A stretch of 64,000 nt of DNA from Auriscalpium vulgare (Eukaryota; Basidiomycota; Agaricomycetes; Russulales; Auriscalpiaceae): contig JAHBBC010000017.1 in the NCBI GenBank assembly GCA_019915015.1, positions 1 to 64,000 of the forward strand, given 5' to 3'. This document shows, in pieces, positions 55,330 to 64,000 of the stretch. The notes below the pieces were generated by a model, which had not been told where the DNA came from, did no database searches, and was given only the letters and a program-made list of their open reading frames with translations. A program made the translations under genes and the position numbers. Positions within the stretch are counted from its first letter, which is position 1, and the number at the start of each line of letters is the position of its first letter.

Positions 55330-55582
55330 GGTCGTCGTGCCGCCGCTGCCGAAGTCCAGCGAGCCCGCCCCGCAACGGGGCATCGTTATCACCGACCACA
55401 GCTCCTCCGAGTACGAGACCACAACGGACATGGACGAGGACGACTCATGGTCGGAAGAGGGCAGCGCGGGCGACGGCGAGGAGAAGCGCCACCCATTGAA
55501 GGAGGAGATGCGCATCCGCGAGGCGGCCGTCGAGGCGCAGCGCCAGCGCGAGCTGTTCACCAAGCGGTCGAAGCGGTCGTAG
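55160..55582 (+). pseudogene. Fragment of an acidic-tail protein (DUF3295-like C-terminus)
   Basis: Starting inside the end of F-box gene 3 and continuing in another frame from 55330, the translation contains VVVPPLPKSSEP, IVITDHSSSEYETTTD, then DEDDSWSEEG and finally EAQRQRELFTKRSKRS. From memory, this order resembles the C-terminus of fungal DUF3295/GATA-like nitrogen-regulator proteins, which end with an AQRQRDLF-K-PKRS motif. It is a fragment only: the N-terminus and DNA-binding region are absent, and the frame changes near 55325. The family assignment is moderate. Confidence 0.5.
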
Positions 55583-55584
55583 GC

Positions 55585-57400
55585 AGCCGCAGGGCATGCA
55601 GCAGGTGCAGGGTCAGTCAGGGCAGGTCAGCGAGCGTGATAGGAGGGCTGGCAGGAGGACACGAGGGGGAGATAGTCGGAGCAGGTACGACAATGAGCGG
55701 GCTCTCATGACGATCGCGTGCGTTATTCATAATAAGCATCATCCTATGCCCGTAGTGAAGTTTTTCTTGGGTTCTGCCAGTTGGCGAGTTGCTACAGTAT
55801 CACAATTAGCGGCGGCGCAATCGGCCTCGCGCAATTCAAAATGTGCCCACCGCCGTCACTATCGCAGTGTGTGCACCAACTCGATTGAAAAATACTACAT
55901 AGGTCCACACTCGAGCGGCTCGCCACGTCACACAAACACGGCATACGTTTCCCGCAGGTGCCATCGTCACTGCGCGCAAGTTGCAGAGCCATCGACGGCC
56001 GCCCGCGACCTCTGATTTCACCGTGCTGTAGTACACGCGCACAACACGATTCAGTTGACATACAAACGCGGCGTCGACGTTCCCATAGGTGCAATCGTCA
56101 TTTTCCGCGCTGCAGCTTGTTGCTCGACGGCCACGACCTCTCTGTGCAGCACTCCCGCAGGTGCTTCATTTTCGTTCAATGTCACCGTGTCAACCCACAT
56201 GCTCGCCTGCGGCCCCAAAGATTTCTCGCGGCGCATCAACGCCAAAACATGCTCACTCACCTGTGATGCCCCAAAGATGTCTCGCGAGTCGCGCTGGGTG
56301 CCCTACAAGTCAACAAGCCCGCCTGCTCGCGCACGGCCCGCCTAGCTCGCCTTGAATGCGCTCAATGAATCACACACAAGACAGGCTCAAATTACATAAA
56401 ATTTCCTGATAGCATACGCGGTTCATATTCAGTCTACGCCGCTGTACCACGAAAGACTACTTAGGCTCGATAGTATGAACCCTGCGCCGCGATTCTGCGC
56501 GCACCCGCACTTTAAAATGCGAACCGTGCCCCGGCGTCGCCCTGTGAGCACGGTCTCTTCTTATTCAGTGAACGCTCACTGACGGCCATACTACTCAGAG
56601 CGGGGGGGACCATTGCGGACTTCGAGCGCGATGACCTCACCGTCGGTGACTCAAGCGCCTCACACCTCGCACAACATGCTGGCGACACACTGTGGGCGGT
56701 CCTAAAGCAATGATCATGGTAGTAGAAGACTACAATATATACAGGAGTATACGATGGACGTAACGGGGTCATGGCGACGAGGGGACGGTGAGGGAGGGTG
56801 GGAGTCGAGATGAGATGAGTGGTGGAGGTGATCATTGAGGAGGAGGGGATTCTGAAGAGCGGATGGTGGTGCACGCCAAAATATGTGAGCTTTTATACCT
56901 GCAGGGAAAGCGCACGGACCAGTGAATTTGCTCCAAATGGAGCAGCCTGATGGCGGCTAACTGTCGAGCGACGTCGGCCGTGCCGGGTGAGTTCTTCCCT
57001 GGCCGCTTGTCAAATACGCGAACGCTTCTGGCCAGCCGTCTCCATGCCATCAATTTATACTCGGCCTTCAGGCAGTAAATAGGGATATTGCAAGGACTGG
57101 GGAGACTCCAGCTAGTCATTGAGAGCTCAGAGTTTAGGTAGGACAATCTCATGACTCCAACTCCAAATCCTTGCCACTGCACATGCTCGAGTTAGGAACT
57201 CAAATGTAATTCACATGCTGACAGATTGACTCAGGGTCGTCAAAGTAGTGTCGTACATTGATGGTGCCGGCAAAGGGACTATGCTAACGCGCCGCACGAG
57301 GCCAGCGCCATTCGAAGCCGCCTGCGCGCCATCATTGCACGTCGCCTCTGTAAGCTTTCCTACATTTCTCCCGCAGCGCCGTCCTCAATACTGACTACGT
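55585..57400. other. No gene seen
   Basis: Frames are short on both strands. 56510-56870 is purine/pyrimidine skewed, with GGAGGAGG-type runs near 56820. Confidence 0.4.
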
Positions 57401-57404
57401 CGCG

Positions 57405-57910
57405 CAGGGGAGGTCAGCGGCGGCAAGACGAAGAACATGGACTATACGCTCAGCTACTTCCAGCGCATCGTCGAGCGCTGCGGGGTCGCCGTCTTCGGGT
57501 GGCCGACGCACGTCGTGCCATTCTGCAACCTCAGCCGGGCGACGAGCTCGGTGCCGAAGCTCCGTACCCTGCTCGCGTACTGGAAGAGCGGCCAGGCGGA
57601 CTTCCATCGCCTGTCGCCTGCGGAGCTCGCCCACCTCTGTGCGTGCTACGAGGCGGCGCTGTAGCGTGGCGATATCGCCGGGCCGTCCGCTTGGAAGCGA
57701 AGGAACGACGTCTGCCGGAAGCGGACCGAGGTCGACCGCACAGGACCCATCGGCACCTGGGTCAAAATTCTGCTGCCCGTCCAGAGCGCCGAGTTTGTCA
57801 TCGAGTCGCCGGGCGAGCTCTCTGACGACCCCATTGAGAGCGCGGACGAGTTTGAGGTGGAGAAGGCGGCGGTGGCGGAGGTGGATGACGTTGAGGAGTT
57901 TGACGACTGA
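57405..57910 (+). pseudogene. Fragment of a conserved agaricomycete hypothetical protein
   Basis: After an intron-like CGCGCAG acceptor (57408), the frame reads SGGKTKNMDYTLSYFQRIVE, then VFGWPTHVVPFCN and LRTLLAYWKSG. A TAG at 57662-57664 interrupts it. The same frame continues to 57910 with an acidic end (DDVEEFDD). The mix of a short folded block around GWP and an acidic tail resembles hypothetical proteins often duplicated in agaricomycete genomes, sometimes near transposons. The N-terminal part is missing. Confidence 0.5.
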
Positions 57911-58004
57911 GTCCGTAAAGCGTGCCTTAGATTTAGATTTTTGGCGTTCCGATTGAATGGTGCAGAAGACGTACCGGCTCTGTCCATTTTTCCTTGGTTC
58001 CATG

Positions 58005-58202
58005 TGTAGAATAAACAAGTAGAGAGCGAGTAAAATAGAGAATAAGATTGATTTATTCCGGCTCCTGAACGCGAGCCTTTATACCTAAGTACAAGACTAC
58101 TGGAATATTCCTATGACTAGGAATTCGCTTATCTACTGTACTTAGTAATCTAATCTAGTATGTTCGGGAGTCGCCGAGTGGCTTCTCCCACTAACTACAA
58201 CA
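58005..58202 (-). repeat. 3' LTR of the copia element
   Basis: 198 bp, beginning TGTAGAATAAAC and ending ACTACAACA on the plus strand (TG...CA ends). On the element strand it is preceded by the purine tract AGGGGGAG (58203-58210). The partner LTR is not in the window. Confidence 0.75.
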
Positions 58203-58220
58203 CTCCCCCTCGACTCCCGA

Positions 58221-60137
58221 TTACCGCATTCCCAAGTGCTGAACAAGTTCCTGGTGATGCGGCTTAGGTAGTGCTTTTGTGAATACGTCTGCGAGATTGT
58301 CGAGGGTCGCGCAGTATTCAACTGACACTTCGTTAGAAGTAATACAGTCTCGAATGAAATGATGCCGGATGTCGATATGCTTGCTCCGGGCGTGAAAAGT
58401 CTGATTCTGCGAAAATTTGATGGTGCCCTGGTTATCGACGTTGATTTGCGTCGGCTCGTCCATGGGCGCGCCTAATTCCCTGAGGAATCTGCGAATCCAG
58501 ATCGTTTCGCGTGCCGCATGGCTCAGGGCCATGTACTCTGCTTCCATACTGGATATGGCAACTGTCGGTTGCTTCTTCGAACTCCAAGAGATCGGGCCTC
58601 CCGCGATCTTGAAGACGTAACCGGAAGTTGACCTCCTGTCATCCAAATTTCCTCCCCAATCGGCATCCGAGTAAGCCTCGAGGCTGGTAACTATGCCTTG
58701 CTTCTCCGTGGTTTCTCCGCCGTACACGATTCCCAAGTCCTCCGTCCCTTTGAGGTAGCGCATGACGCGCTTGACTGCTGTCCAGTGCTCGGGACCCGGA
58801 TTAGAATTGAATTGACTAAGGAATTGCACTGCGAATGCAATGTCAGGGCGAGTGCCGATTGCAGGATACATGAGAGATCCGATCGCCGATTGATAATTGG
58901 ATCGGAATGATGTCTCCGCTATCTACGTAACCTTCGTGAGCTTCACGTTGTGGTCCAGAGGTGTTGCGACTGGTGTCGCGTTGGGCATCCCGAAGCGCTC
59001 GAGTATGCGCCGAATGAATGATTTCTGTGATATCTTCAGTGTGCCTTGCTTGCGATCTCGAATGACTTCGAGCCCGACGACTTGTCGGATCTCGCCGAGA
59101 TCTGAGATCTCGAATTTCGATTTGAGCTCTTCTTTGATGGTGCGCATAGCTTCCGTGCCTGTTGCTAGAATTGGCATATCATCAACATGCACTGCCACGA
59201 TCCACAGATCGTTGCCTTGCTGTCTGATGTATACACACTGGTCCGAGAACAGTCGAGTGAACCCTAGCTCCGCAAAAATTGCGTCGAGTAGATCGTTCCA
59301 GACTCGGCCAGCTTGCTTGAGCCCGTAAATAGATTTGAGTAGCTGCAGTACTCGTCCCGTCCCGTCGTCGTATCCCGGCGGCTGTTTCATATAGATTTCT
59401 TCTTTGAGCTCGCCGTTTAGATAAGCGCCGACGACGTCAACAACGTGAATCTCGAGATCATATTTGGCGCCGATCGCGAATAGCATTCGCAAAGTCTCCA
59501 GTCGTACCACAGGGGAATATGTTTCGAAGAAATCGATTCCCGGTATCTGTGAGAACCCCTGTGCGACCAGACGTGCTTTGTATTTTATTATGTTGCCATC
59601 CGTGTCGCGTTTCGTACGTAGCACCCATTTGCAGCCAACTGGATCGCGATCTGCAGGAAGCTCGACTTTGACGTAAGTGCCTAGCTTTTCCAGCTGTCCG
59701 AGTTCCCGTTCGATCGCTTCTTTCCATTTTGGCCAATCAGGCCGCGTCATTGCTTCTTTGATATCCACGGGATCGTCGTTTACTAGTGATCCCGTCATGA
59801 GCACATATTCCTCGTGCTCGTCCTCTTCTTCCTCTGCGGCTTTGTCAACTGCAACGGGCGCCTGGTCCGTGGGTACGTGATGTTTCCATTCGCGTGGTCC
59901 GCGTGCTGCTGGATTATTCAGCAGGCGAAAGTTTGTTGGTGCGTTGATAGGTTCAGGCCGCGGGCAAGCGTGTAGCGAGACGTCGCGAGACGGGGAAGCA
60001 GCATGCGAGGCGCAGGGTCGCGGGAGCGGGGGTGATGGGAACGTGGTCCGGCGACCCAGGAGCAACCGGGACTGGCGACGGAACGGATCACCGGAACGGG
60101 CTAGATCGGGAGGGCTTAGCGACGTAGGTAGAGCCAC
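58221..60137 (-). pseudogene. Copia reverse transcriptase and RNase H
   Basis: The upper frame (60137-58923) contains the copia RT start PDWPKWKEAIERELGQLEK, then GCKWVLRTKRD, ARLVAQGFSQIPGIDFFETYSPV and the YMKQPPGY motif. VHVDDM stands where LYVDDM is usual. It ends with a stop after KLTKVT. The second frame (58871-58221) carries the rest, including RPDIAFAVQFLSQF, the RNase H YSDADWGG and SSMEAEYMAL motifs, and ends at LADVFTKALPKP. A stop or short frame change near 58920 separates them. Both halves are otherwise well conserved. Confidence 0.85.
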
Positions 60138-60140
60138 TAC

Positions 60141-60691
60141 TTAGGGAGCTGCGCGAGACGTAGCAACCTAATCAACCTGTGGGCGGCGCAAGCCACCCAC
60201 ACCCTTTACCTCACAGAAACTGTAGCCTGAGGCGCTACCAGACTTAGGAAGGAAGGACCCCACCGATGTGGGAACAGGTAGGCAGGCGGACAGGCAAGAG
60301 GGGGTGCGACGGCCCATAGGCGGACGCTTCGCACACGGGTGCGAAGCACTCGGAGGAGGATCCCGTAGAGGGCATCCCCAGGCAGGTGAGTGTTTAGTTT
60401 GGTGTTTAGGCGGTAGGAGGTGGCCCCGCACGACCGCGGGGAGGGCACGAAGCGCGACAGCGACACGAACACCTTCCCCCCTCAGCAAGACTAGTCACCC
60501 GGACTGGATCGCGACGTATAGGAGGCAGTGTTGGTGGTTGTTGTCCTGTGAGGCACTCGCCGCACGCCCCGCTAGGGTCCGTCCCGGGTGATAGCGTATC
60601 ATTTTGGAGCCCACCGCGAGGGGTATGGTGATGACGATCGTGTTCGAGCTTTAAAATCAGCCTCGTAGACGGCACCCGGTCGCTGATCAAC
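60141..60691 (+). other. Leader / probable 5' LTR region of gypsy element 2
   Basis: This stretch has no gene and precedes the gag ATG. TGTGGGCGGCG at 60178 could be the LTR start, and TTTTGGAGCCCACCG near 60602 resembles the end of an LTR plus a primer-binding site. With the 3' LTR outside the window neither can be confirmed. Confidence 0.4.
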
Positions 60692-62722
60692 ATGGCGCCG
60701 AAACCCAAGATAGCCCACCTCCCAACGCGAACACAGCCGCAGAGGACCACGAGGGCGGACGCTCGCAATACGTCGCGACAGGCGGCCATAGAGGCAGAAA
60801 TCGAGGAACCACAAGACGAACAGGGGGAAGTCTCATCGCTATCAAGTCTGCCATCAGAAGAAGAGGATCCGCATGGACCGACCCTCAGTAGGGAGATCCG
60901 ACGCGCCGGAGAGGACCCTAGGTCCCTGATCACAGGAGGGGATCGCGTCACGATCGAGGGACTAGAAGGTTTGCTTCTGAATTCTGATGGTGGCGATAGC
61001 GACCATCACACACGGCATGATCCGGAAGGGGAATGCTCGAGGAACGAACGGGTCAGTCCGGGATGGGGACGGGCCGTTTCCTTACAAGATAGGACTTCGC
61101 GAAACGTCGCGGAAGCTAGCAACAATCCCCAAGAAGCTCCATCAAGCCGTTCGAACCCCAGCAACCCAAAGTCGCCAACACAGTCAGGAATGAGTACACA
61201 GCAACAAGGAACAGGAACGGGTGGAGGAGGCGGCGGCGGAGGCGGAGGCGGTGGAGGAGGGGGAGGCGGCGGACAACAGGCAATACCGCCTCAGCCCAAC
61301 GTCGCGCCAGTCGCAATGCCTACCCGCGGGGACCGCAACGCACCGTCTTTCAATCAGAAGGCCCGCGAGTTACCGCGTTACTTCGACGAGCTGAACCATC
61401 TCTTTGCCCGGGCTCAACTAGCGGATGATACGGCGAAGAAGGGCCATGCAGTGCGTTACCTAGACGTCGCGACGGCTGAGGAGTGGGAAGCGAGGCCGGA
61501 GTTTAAGGATCCCACCAAGACCTACCAAGACTTTCAGGACGCCATTGTTAAACTGTACCCGGGAGCCGATGAGGACCGCAAGTATACCATCGCGGACATG
61601 GACGCGCTCGTAGGCAGTCGGTACCGTCTGGGCATTGCGTCCGGCGGCGAGCTCAGCGAATTCTATCGGCAGTTCTTCGCGATCACCGACTTCCTGGTTA
61701 AGAAAAGCAGGATCTCGACCCGTGAGCGCGATATCGCGTTCCTTCGCGCTTTCCAGGACAGCCTCATGAACAGGGTGGCGACGAGACTGCAGATCAAATT
61801 GCCGGACCACGATAAAGAAACACCGTACCCCATGGCCGACGTGCTAGAGGCAGGAGAGTACGAGCTGAGGGGCACTCCCTCAATCGTACCAGCGGTCAGC
61901 GCAGGACCGGCAGTGGCGGTTGCAACGACGGAGCCTGTAATCAAAATAGAACAGTTTCAAGAAGCAATCAAAGCCGCGGTCGCCGAACAGTTCGCGCGGA
62001 TGCTCGTCAACCAGGGGAACGGCGGAGGTCAGAGGGGTTACGGGGGTACCTCGGGAACTCAACAGCCACGCGCCACGCAAGGAAATCAAGGCGGACAGGG
62101 AGGGCCGTCAGGATGCCTTTTCTGCGGCCAAACGGGGCACTTCGTCAGGGAATGTATGGTGGTCCAGGACTACATCGCGACGGGTCGCGTATCTAGGGAC
62201 CACAACAACCGGGTCGTTCTGAAGGGTGGAGGACTTATCCCGCTAGGAGAAGGCCCGCTGAAGCAGCGTGTGGATGCGTACTACGCCGGGAATCAACACG
62301 GACAGTCAGAAGCCATGATGCTGACGACGATGGACTACGAGCCAGTGCCGGCCAAAGTGCAGACGGTCGCCGGCCTAATCCAACTGACGCCGCAATTGAC
62401 CGACGAAGACAGAATGACGGAGCTCCAGCAGGAGATGGCAGTGCTCCTGACGGCCCGAGCGGAAAGGCAAGCTCAGAAGGAACGCCGGCAGGCCGCACTG
62501 GACGCGGGCGAGTTTCCCCAGGCAATAGGGCTGCTGCCTGGCGAGCGCGAAAGATCGCGACGAGTTCCAGAGGTGGTCATTCCGAAGAGGAAGCCGTTTA
62601 CGCAAGCCAAGAAGCAGGTTTCCTTCGAGCCGGAGGCCGTCGACCGACCGGGGAGACTGGGGATAGCGCAGACAAACAAAGGCAGGCCGACGAAGACACC
62701 ACAGCGGGTGAGGAGCCGTTAA
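60692..62722 (+). CDS. Gypsy element 2 Gag polyprotein
   Basis: 676 codons from ATG 60692 to TAA 62720-62722. The N-terminal third is acidic and low complexity, with a run of about 18 glycines (61222-61275). The capsid-like middle (about 61340-61900) has the retrotransposon gag pattern, with YLDVATAEEWEA and FLRAFQDSLMNRV. The zinc knuckle is CX2CX4HX4C in CLFCGQTGHFVREC (62116-62157). The C-terminal region is basic. The gag shows no similarity by eye to chromovirus 1 in this window, so this is a separate family. Codon use and the open frame suggest a recent copy. Confidence 0.85.
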   Translation: MAPKPKIAHLPTRTQPQRTTRADARNTSRQAAIEAEIEEPQDEQGEVSSLSSLPSEEEDPHGPTLSREIRRAGEDPRSLITGGDRVTIEGLEGLLLNSDGGDSDHHTRHDPEGECSRNERVSPGWGRAVSLQDRTSRNVAEASNNPQEAPSSRSNPSNPKSPTQSGMSTQQQGTGTGGGGGGGGGGGGGGGGGGQQAIPPQPNVAPVAMPTRGDRNAPSFNQKARELPRYFDELNHLFARAQLADDTAKKGHAVRYLDVATAEEWEARPEFKDPTKTYQDFQDAIVKLYPGADEDRKYTIADMDALVGSRYRLGIASGGELSEFYRQFFAITDFLVKKSRISTRERDIAFLRAFQDSLMNRVATRLQIKLPDHDKETPYPMADVLEAGEYELRGTPSIVPAVSAGPAVAVATTEPVIKIEQFQEAIKAAVAEQFARMLVNQGNGGGQRGYGGTSGTQQPRATQGNQGGQGGPSGCLFCGQTGHFVRECMVVQDYIATGRVSRDHNNRVVLKGGGLIPLGEGPLKQRVDAYYAGNQHGQSEAMMLTTMDYEPVPAKVQTVAGLIQLTPQLTDEDRMTELQQEMAVLLTARAERQAQKERRQAALDAGEFPQAIGLLPGERERSRRVPEVVIPKRKPFTQAKKQVSFEPEAVDRPGRLGIAQTNKGRPTKTPQRVRSR

Positions 62723-63714
62723 CACCTCCGATCCACCCTTTCGCGAAGGTGCCCGACGCGACGTACATAGGGCCGGCAAGTTACCAACGAGGCGCGGGGC
62801 AGCGCAAGGCGGACCCAGCATACAATAAGGTCGCCCCGGTCCGCGACCCCGTAATAGCAAGTAAGGTTTATGAGAGGGCCATGAATGCGGAGGTCACCTT
62901 GACACAGAGGGAGCTCATGTCCATTGCCCCGGAAGTACGCGCTCAAGTTCGCAACGTGGTGACCCCTAAGCGGGTCCCAAACGAGGCAAGAGTACCAGTA
63001 GTCCAGGCGATGGTGGAAAGCGAACCAGAGCTCTTTCCGTTCGACTTTGACCAGGACGAAGGGGAAGGAGAGGACGAGAAGGTGGTGAGGGGATTCGCGG
63101 ACCATATGCCCGAAACCTTTCTGCAAGCCCTGGGACACCAGCCAACGGAGTTGCCCGAGGGGACGCGTGTAGGAGAAGTCATTGTGGAGGTTCTGATGGG
63201 AGATCTAGGAGAAGCAGGAGAAGGGGAACCAGACCCTGAGCCGTTGGAAGTCGCCAAGGAATCGCTGGCCCTCCGTTCGATCTTGCCACTAGTCGACAAC
63301 CAAGCGCACATCGAGGCAGTCGTGGATCCCGGGTCGCAGATTATTTCCATGTCCGAGGACGTATGCCATTACCTCGGGCTGCATTACGATCCGAACGTTC
63401 GCCTGGATATGATATCGGCCAACAAAAGTCGCGATAGGTCGCTAGGCCTGGCTAGAAACGTCCCGATGAAGATTGGGGGTATAACGCTATACGTACAGGT
63501 GCATATCATCCGCAACCCGGCGTACGACATGCTCCTGGGGAGGCCCTTTGACGTTCTCACGGGAAGTACCGTGCAAAACTTTGCAGACGAGAGGCAGACA
63601 ATCACGATCACGGACCCAAACACGGGAGTCATGGCGTCAATCCCCACTATTCCACGCGGCCGCAAGCGCATCTCGCGAACCCAGAAGCAGGGGGTGGAGG
63701 GTTTTCGCGACTAG
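62653..63714 (+). CDS. Gypsy element 2 protease region of pol
   Basis: This frame is -1 relative to gag and is open for at least 70 nt before the gag stop, so a -1 ribosomal frameshift could link them. I saw no classic slippery heptamer. The aspartic protease domain includes AVVDPGSQIISMSED (near 63320) and ends at YDMLLGRPFDVL (near 63540). The active-site motif is DPGS rather than D-S/T-G. A TAG at 63712 closes the frame. Sequence to 64000 continues acidic and Glu-rich in a different frame, and RT is not reached. Confidence 0.78.
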   Translation, partial: ETGDSADKQRQADEDTTAGEEPLTPPIHPFAKVPDATYIGPASYQRGAGQRKADPAYNKVAPVRDPVIASKVYERAMNAEVTLTQRELMSIAPEVRAQVRNVVTPKRVPNEARVPVVQAMVESEPELFPFDFDQDEGEGEDEKVVRGFADHMPETFLQALGHQPTELPEGTRVGEVIVEVLMGDLGEAGEGEPDPEPLEVAKESLALRSILPLVDNQAHIEAVVDPGSQIISMSEDVCHYLGLHYDPNVRLDMISANKSRDRSLGLARNVPMKIGGITLYVQVHIIRNPAYDMLLGRPFDVLTGSTVQNFADERQTITITDPNTGVMASIPTIPRGRKRISRTQKQGVEGFRD

Positions 63715-64000
63715 AGGATTTGTTGGAGGACCAGGAGGAGGTAGGGCTGGTCGTGGGGTTCGAGCCCGATAAGCCTGATACTCTTAGAATGGAATCCCTG
63801 GTGTACCTCGAATCCTCGCCTACAATCGAAGATGTGCAGTCAGCTTATTTGTCAGTGTGCGACCTACCGGAGGAATACGCGGGAGTGTTCGCGAAGCGAG
63901 CGGAAGAAGGAGAGGAAGAGGAGGAACGAGCAAGAGCAGGGACGTTTATTTGGACGGCGGCAGACTGGGGAGACGGCGAGAGTGGGAGAGAAAGAGAGGA

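Larger units (their letters stand above)
58005..60140 (-). mobile_element. 5'-truncated Ty1/copia retrotransposon
   Basis: Only the RT, RNase H and 3' LTR remain. Gag, protease and integrase are missing. The left part of pol breaks off at about 60140, next to the leader of the second gypsy element, which may have inserted there or deleted the rest. Confidence 0.85.

Noticed and set aside
56000..56350. Several 70-100 codon frames on both strands
   Set aside because: They overlap each other, have no motif or intron structure, and look like chance frames.
62640..62720. ACAAACAAAGG as a -1 slippery site in gypsy element 2
   Set aside because: It does not fit the X XXY YYZ pattern in the gag frame.

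Overview
The window looks like nuclear DNA of a filamentous basidiomycete (Agaricomycetes). Genes are cut by 45-70 nt GT-AG introns, F-box/LRR paralogues and divergent protein kinases of agaricomycete type recur, and there are Ty3/gypsy chromovirus and Ty1/copia pieces. Most of it is GC-rich. No species is named because nothing in the sequence fixes one.

Left end (1-8790). Bases 1-752 alternate CCCTAAA-type telomeric repeats with three copies of one element 3' end. Two copies carry a complete type I hammerhead ribozyme. I read these as telomere-attached, endonuclease-deficient Penelope-like retroelements (Coprina type in fungi). The last telomeric tract abuts, and truncates, an AT-rich NLR-type gene (MLKL-like helical N-terminus, NB-ARC, lost C-terminal repeats) on the minus strand. 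A chromovirus with nearly identical LTRs sits in an intron of the same gene. This looks like a broken, telomere-healed chromosome arm whose end was extended several times; the chromosome end would lie to the left.

Middle (8.8-57 kb). This is a patchwork of small families and their relics. (i) Two paralogous kinases share all four intron positions (14.3-15.6 kb and 43.2-44.7 kb). (ii) A family I call B, four copies of an unrecognised coiled-coil protein at 19.7-20.9, 26.4-28.8, 37.5-39.7 and 49.2-51.5 kb; the three longer copies share a 24-bp promoter element 93-97 bp before the ATG. (iii) F-box/LRR genes: one largely open (24.3 kb), one with a stop and a frameshift (47.3 kb), one truncated and joined to a foreign acidic tail (54.3 kb), and two older relics (21.4 and 32.4 kb). 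(iv) Two diverged segmental duplications of mostly non-coding sequence (C: 10.0/16.1 kb; D: 41.6/45.4 kb, with a possible third copy near 53.1 kb). A decayed MFS monocarboxylate-type transporter (29.2-31.0 kb), a C2H2 zinc-finger gene with one frameshift (36.4 kb) and a short conserved hypothetical gene lie between them. Much of the rest shows no convincing gene.

Right end (57.4-64 kb). A fragment of a conserved acidic-tailed protein is followed by a 5'-truncated copia element (3' LTR and RT/RNase H) and then by the leader, gag and protease of a second gypsy element that runs off the window.

The features most likely to be new are the ribozyme-bearing terminal layers at 1-752 and the family B genes with their shared promoter box. 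All functional statements are from reading the sequence; no search was run.
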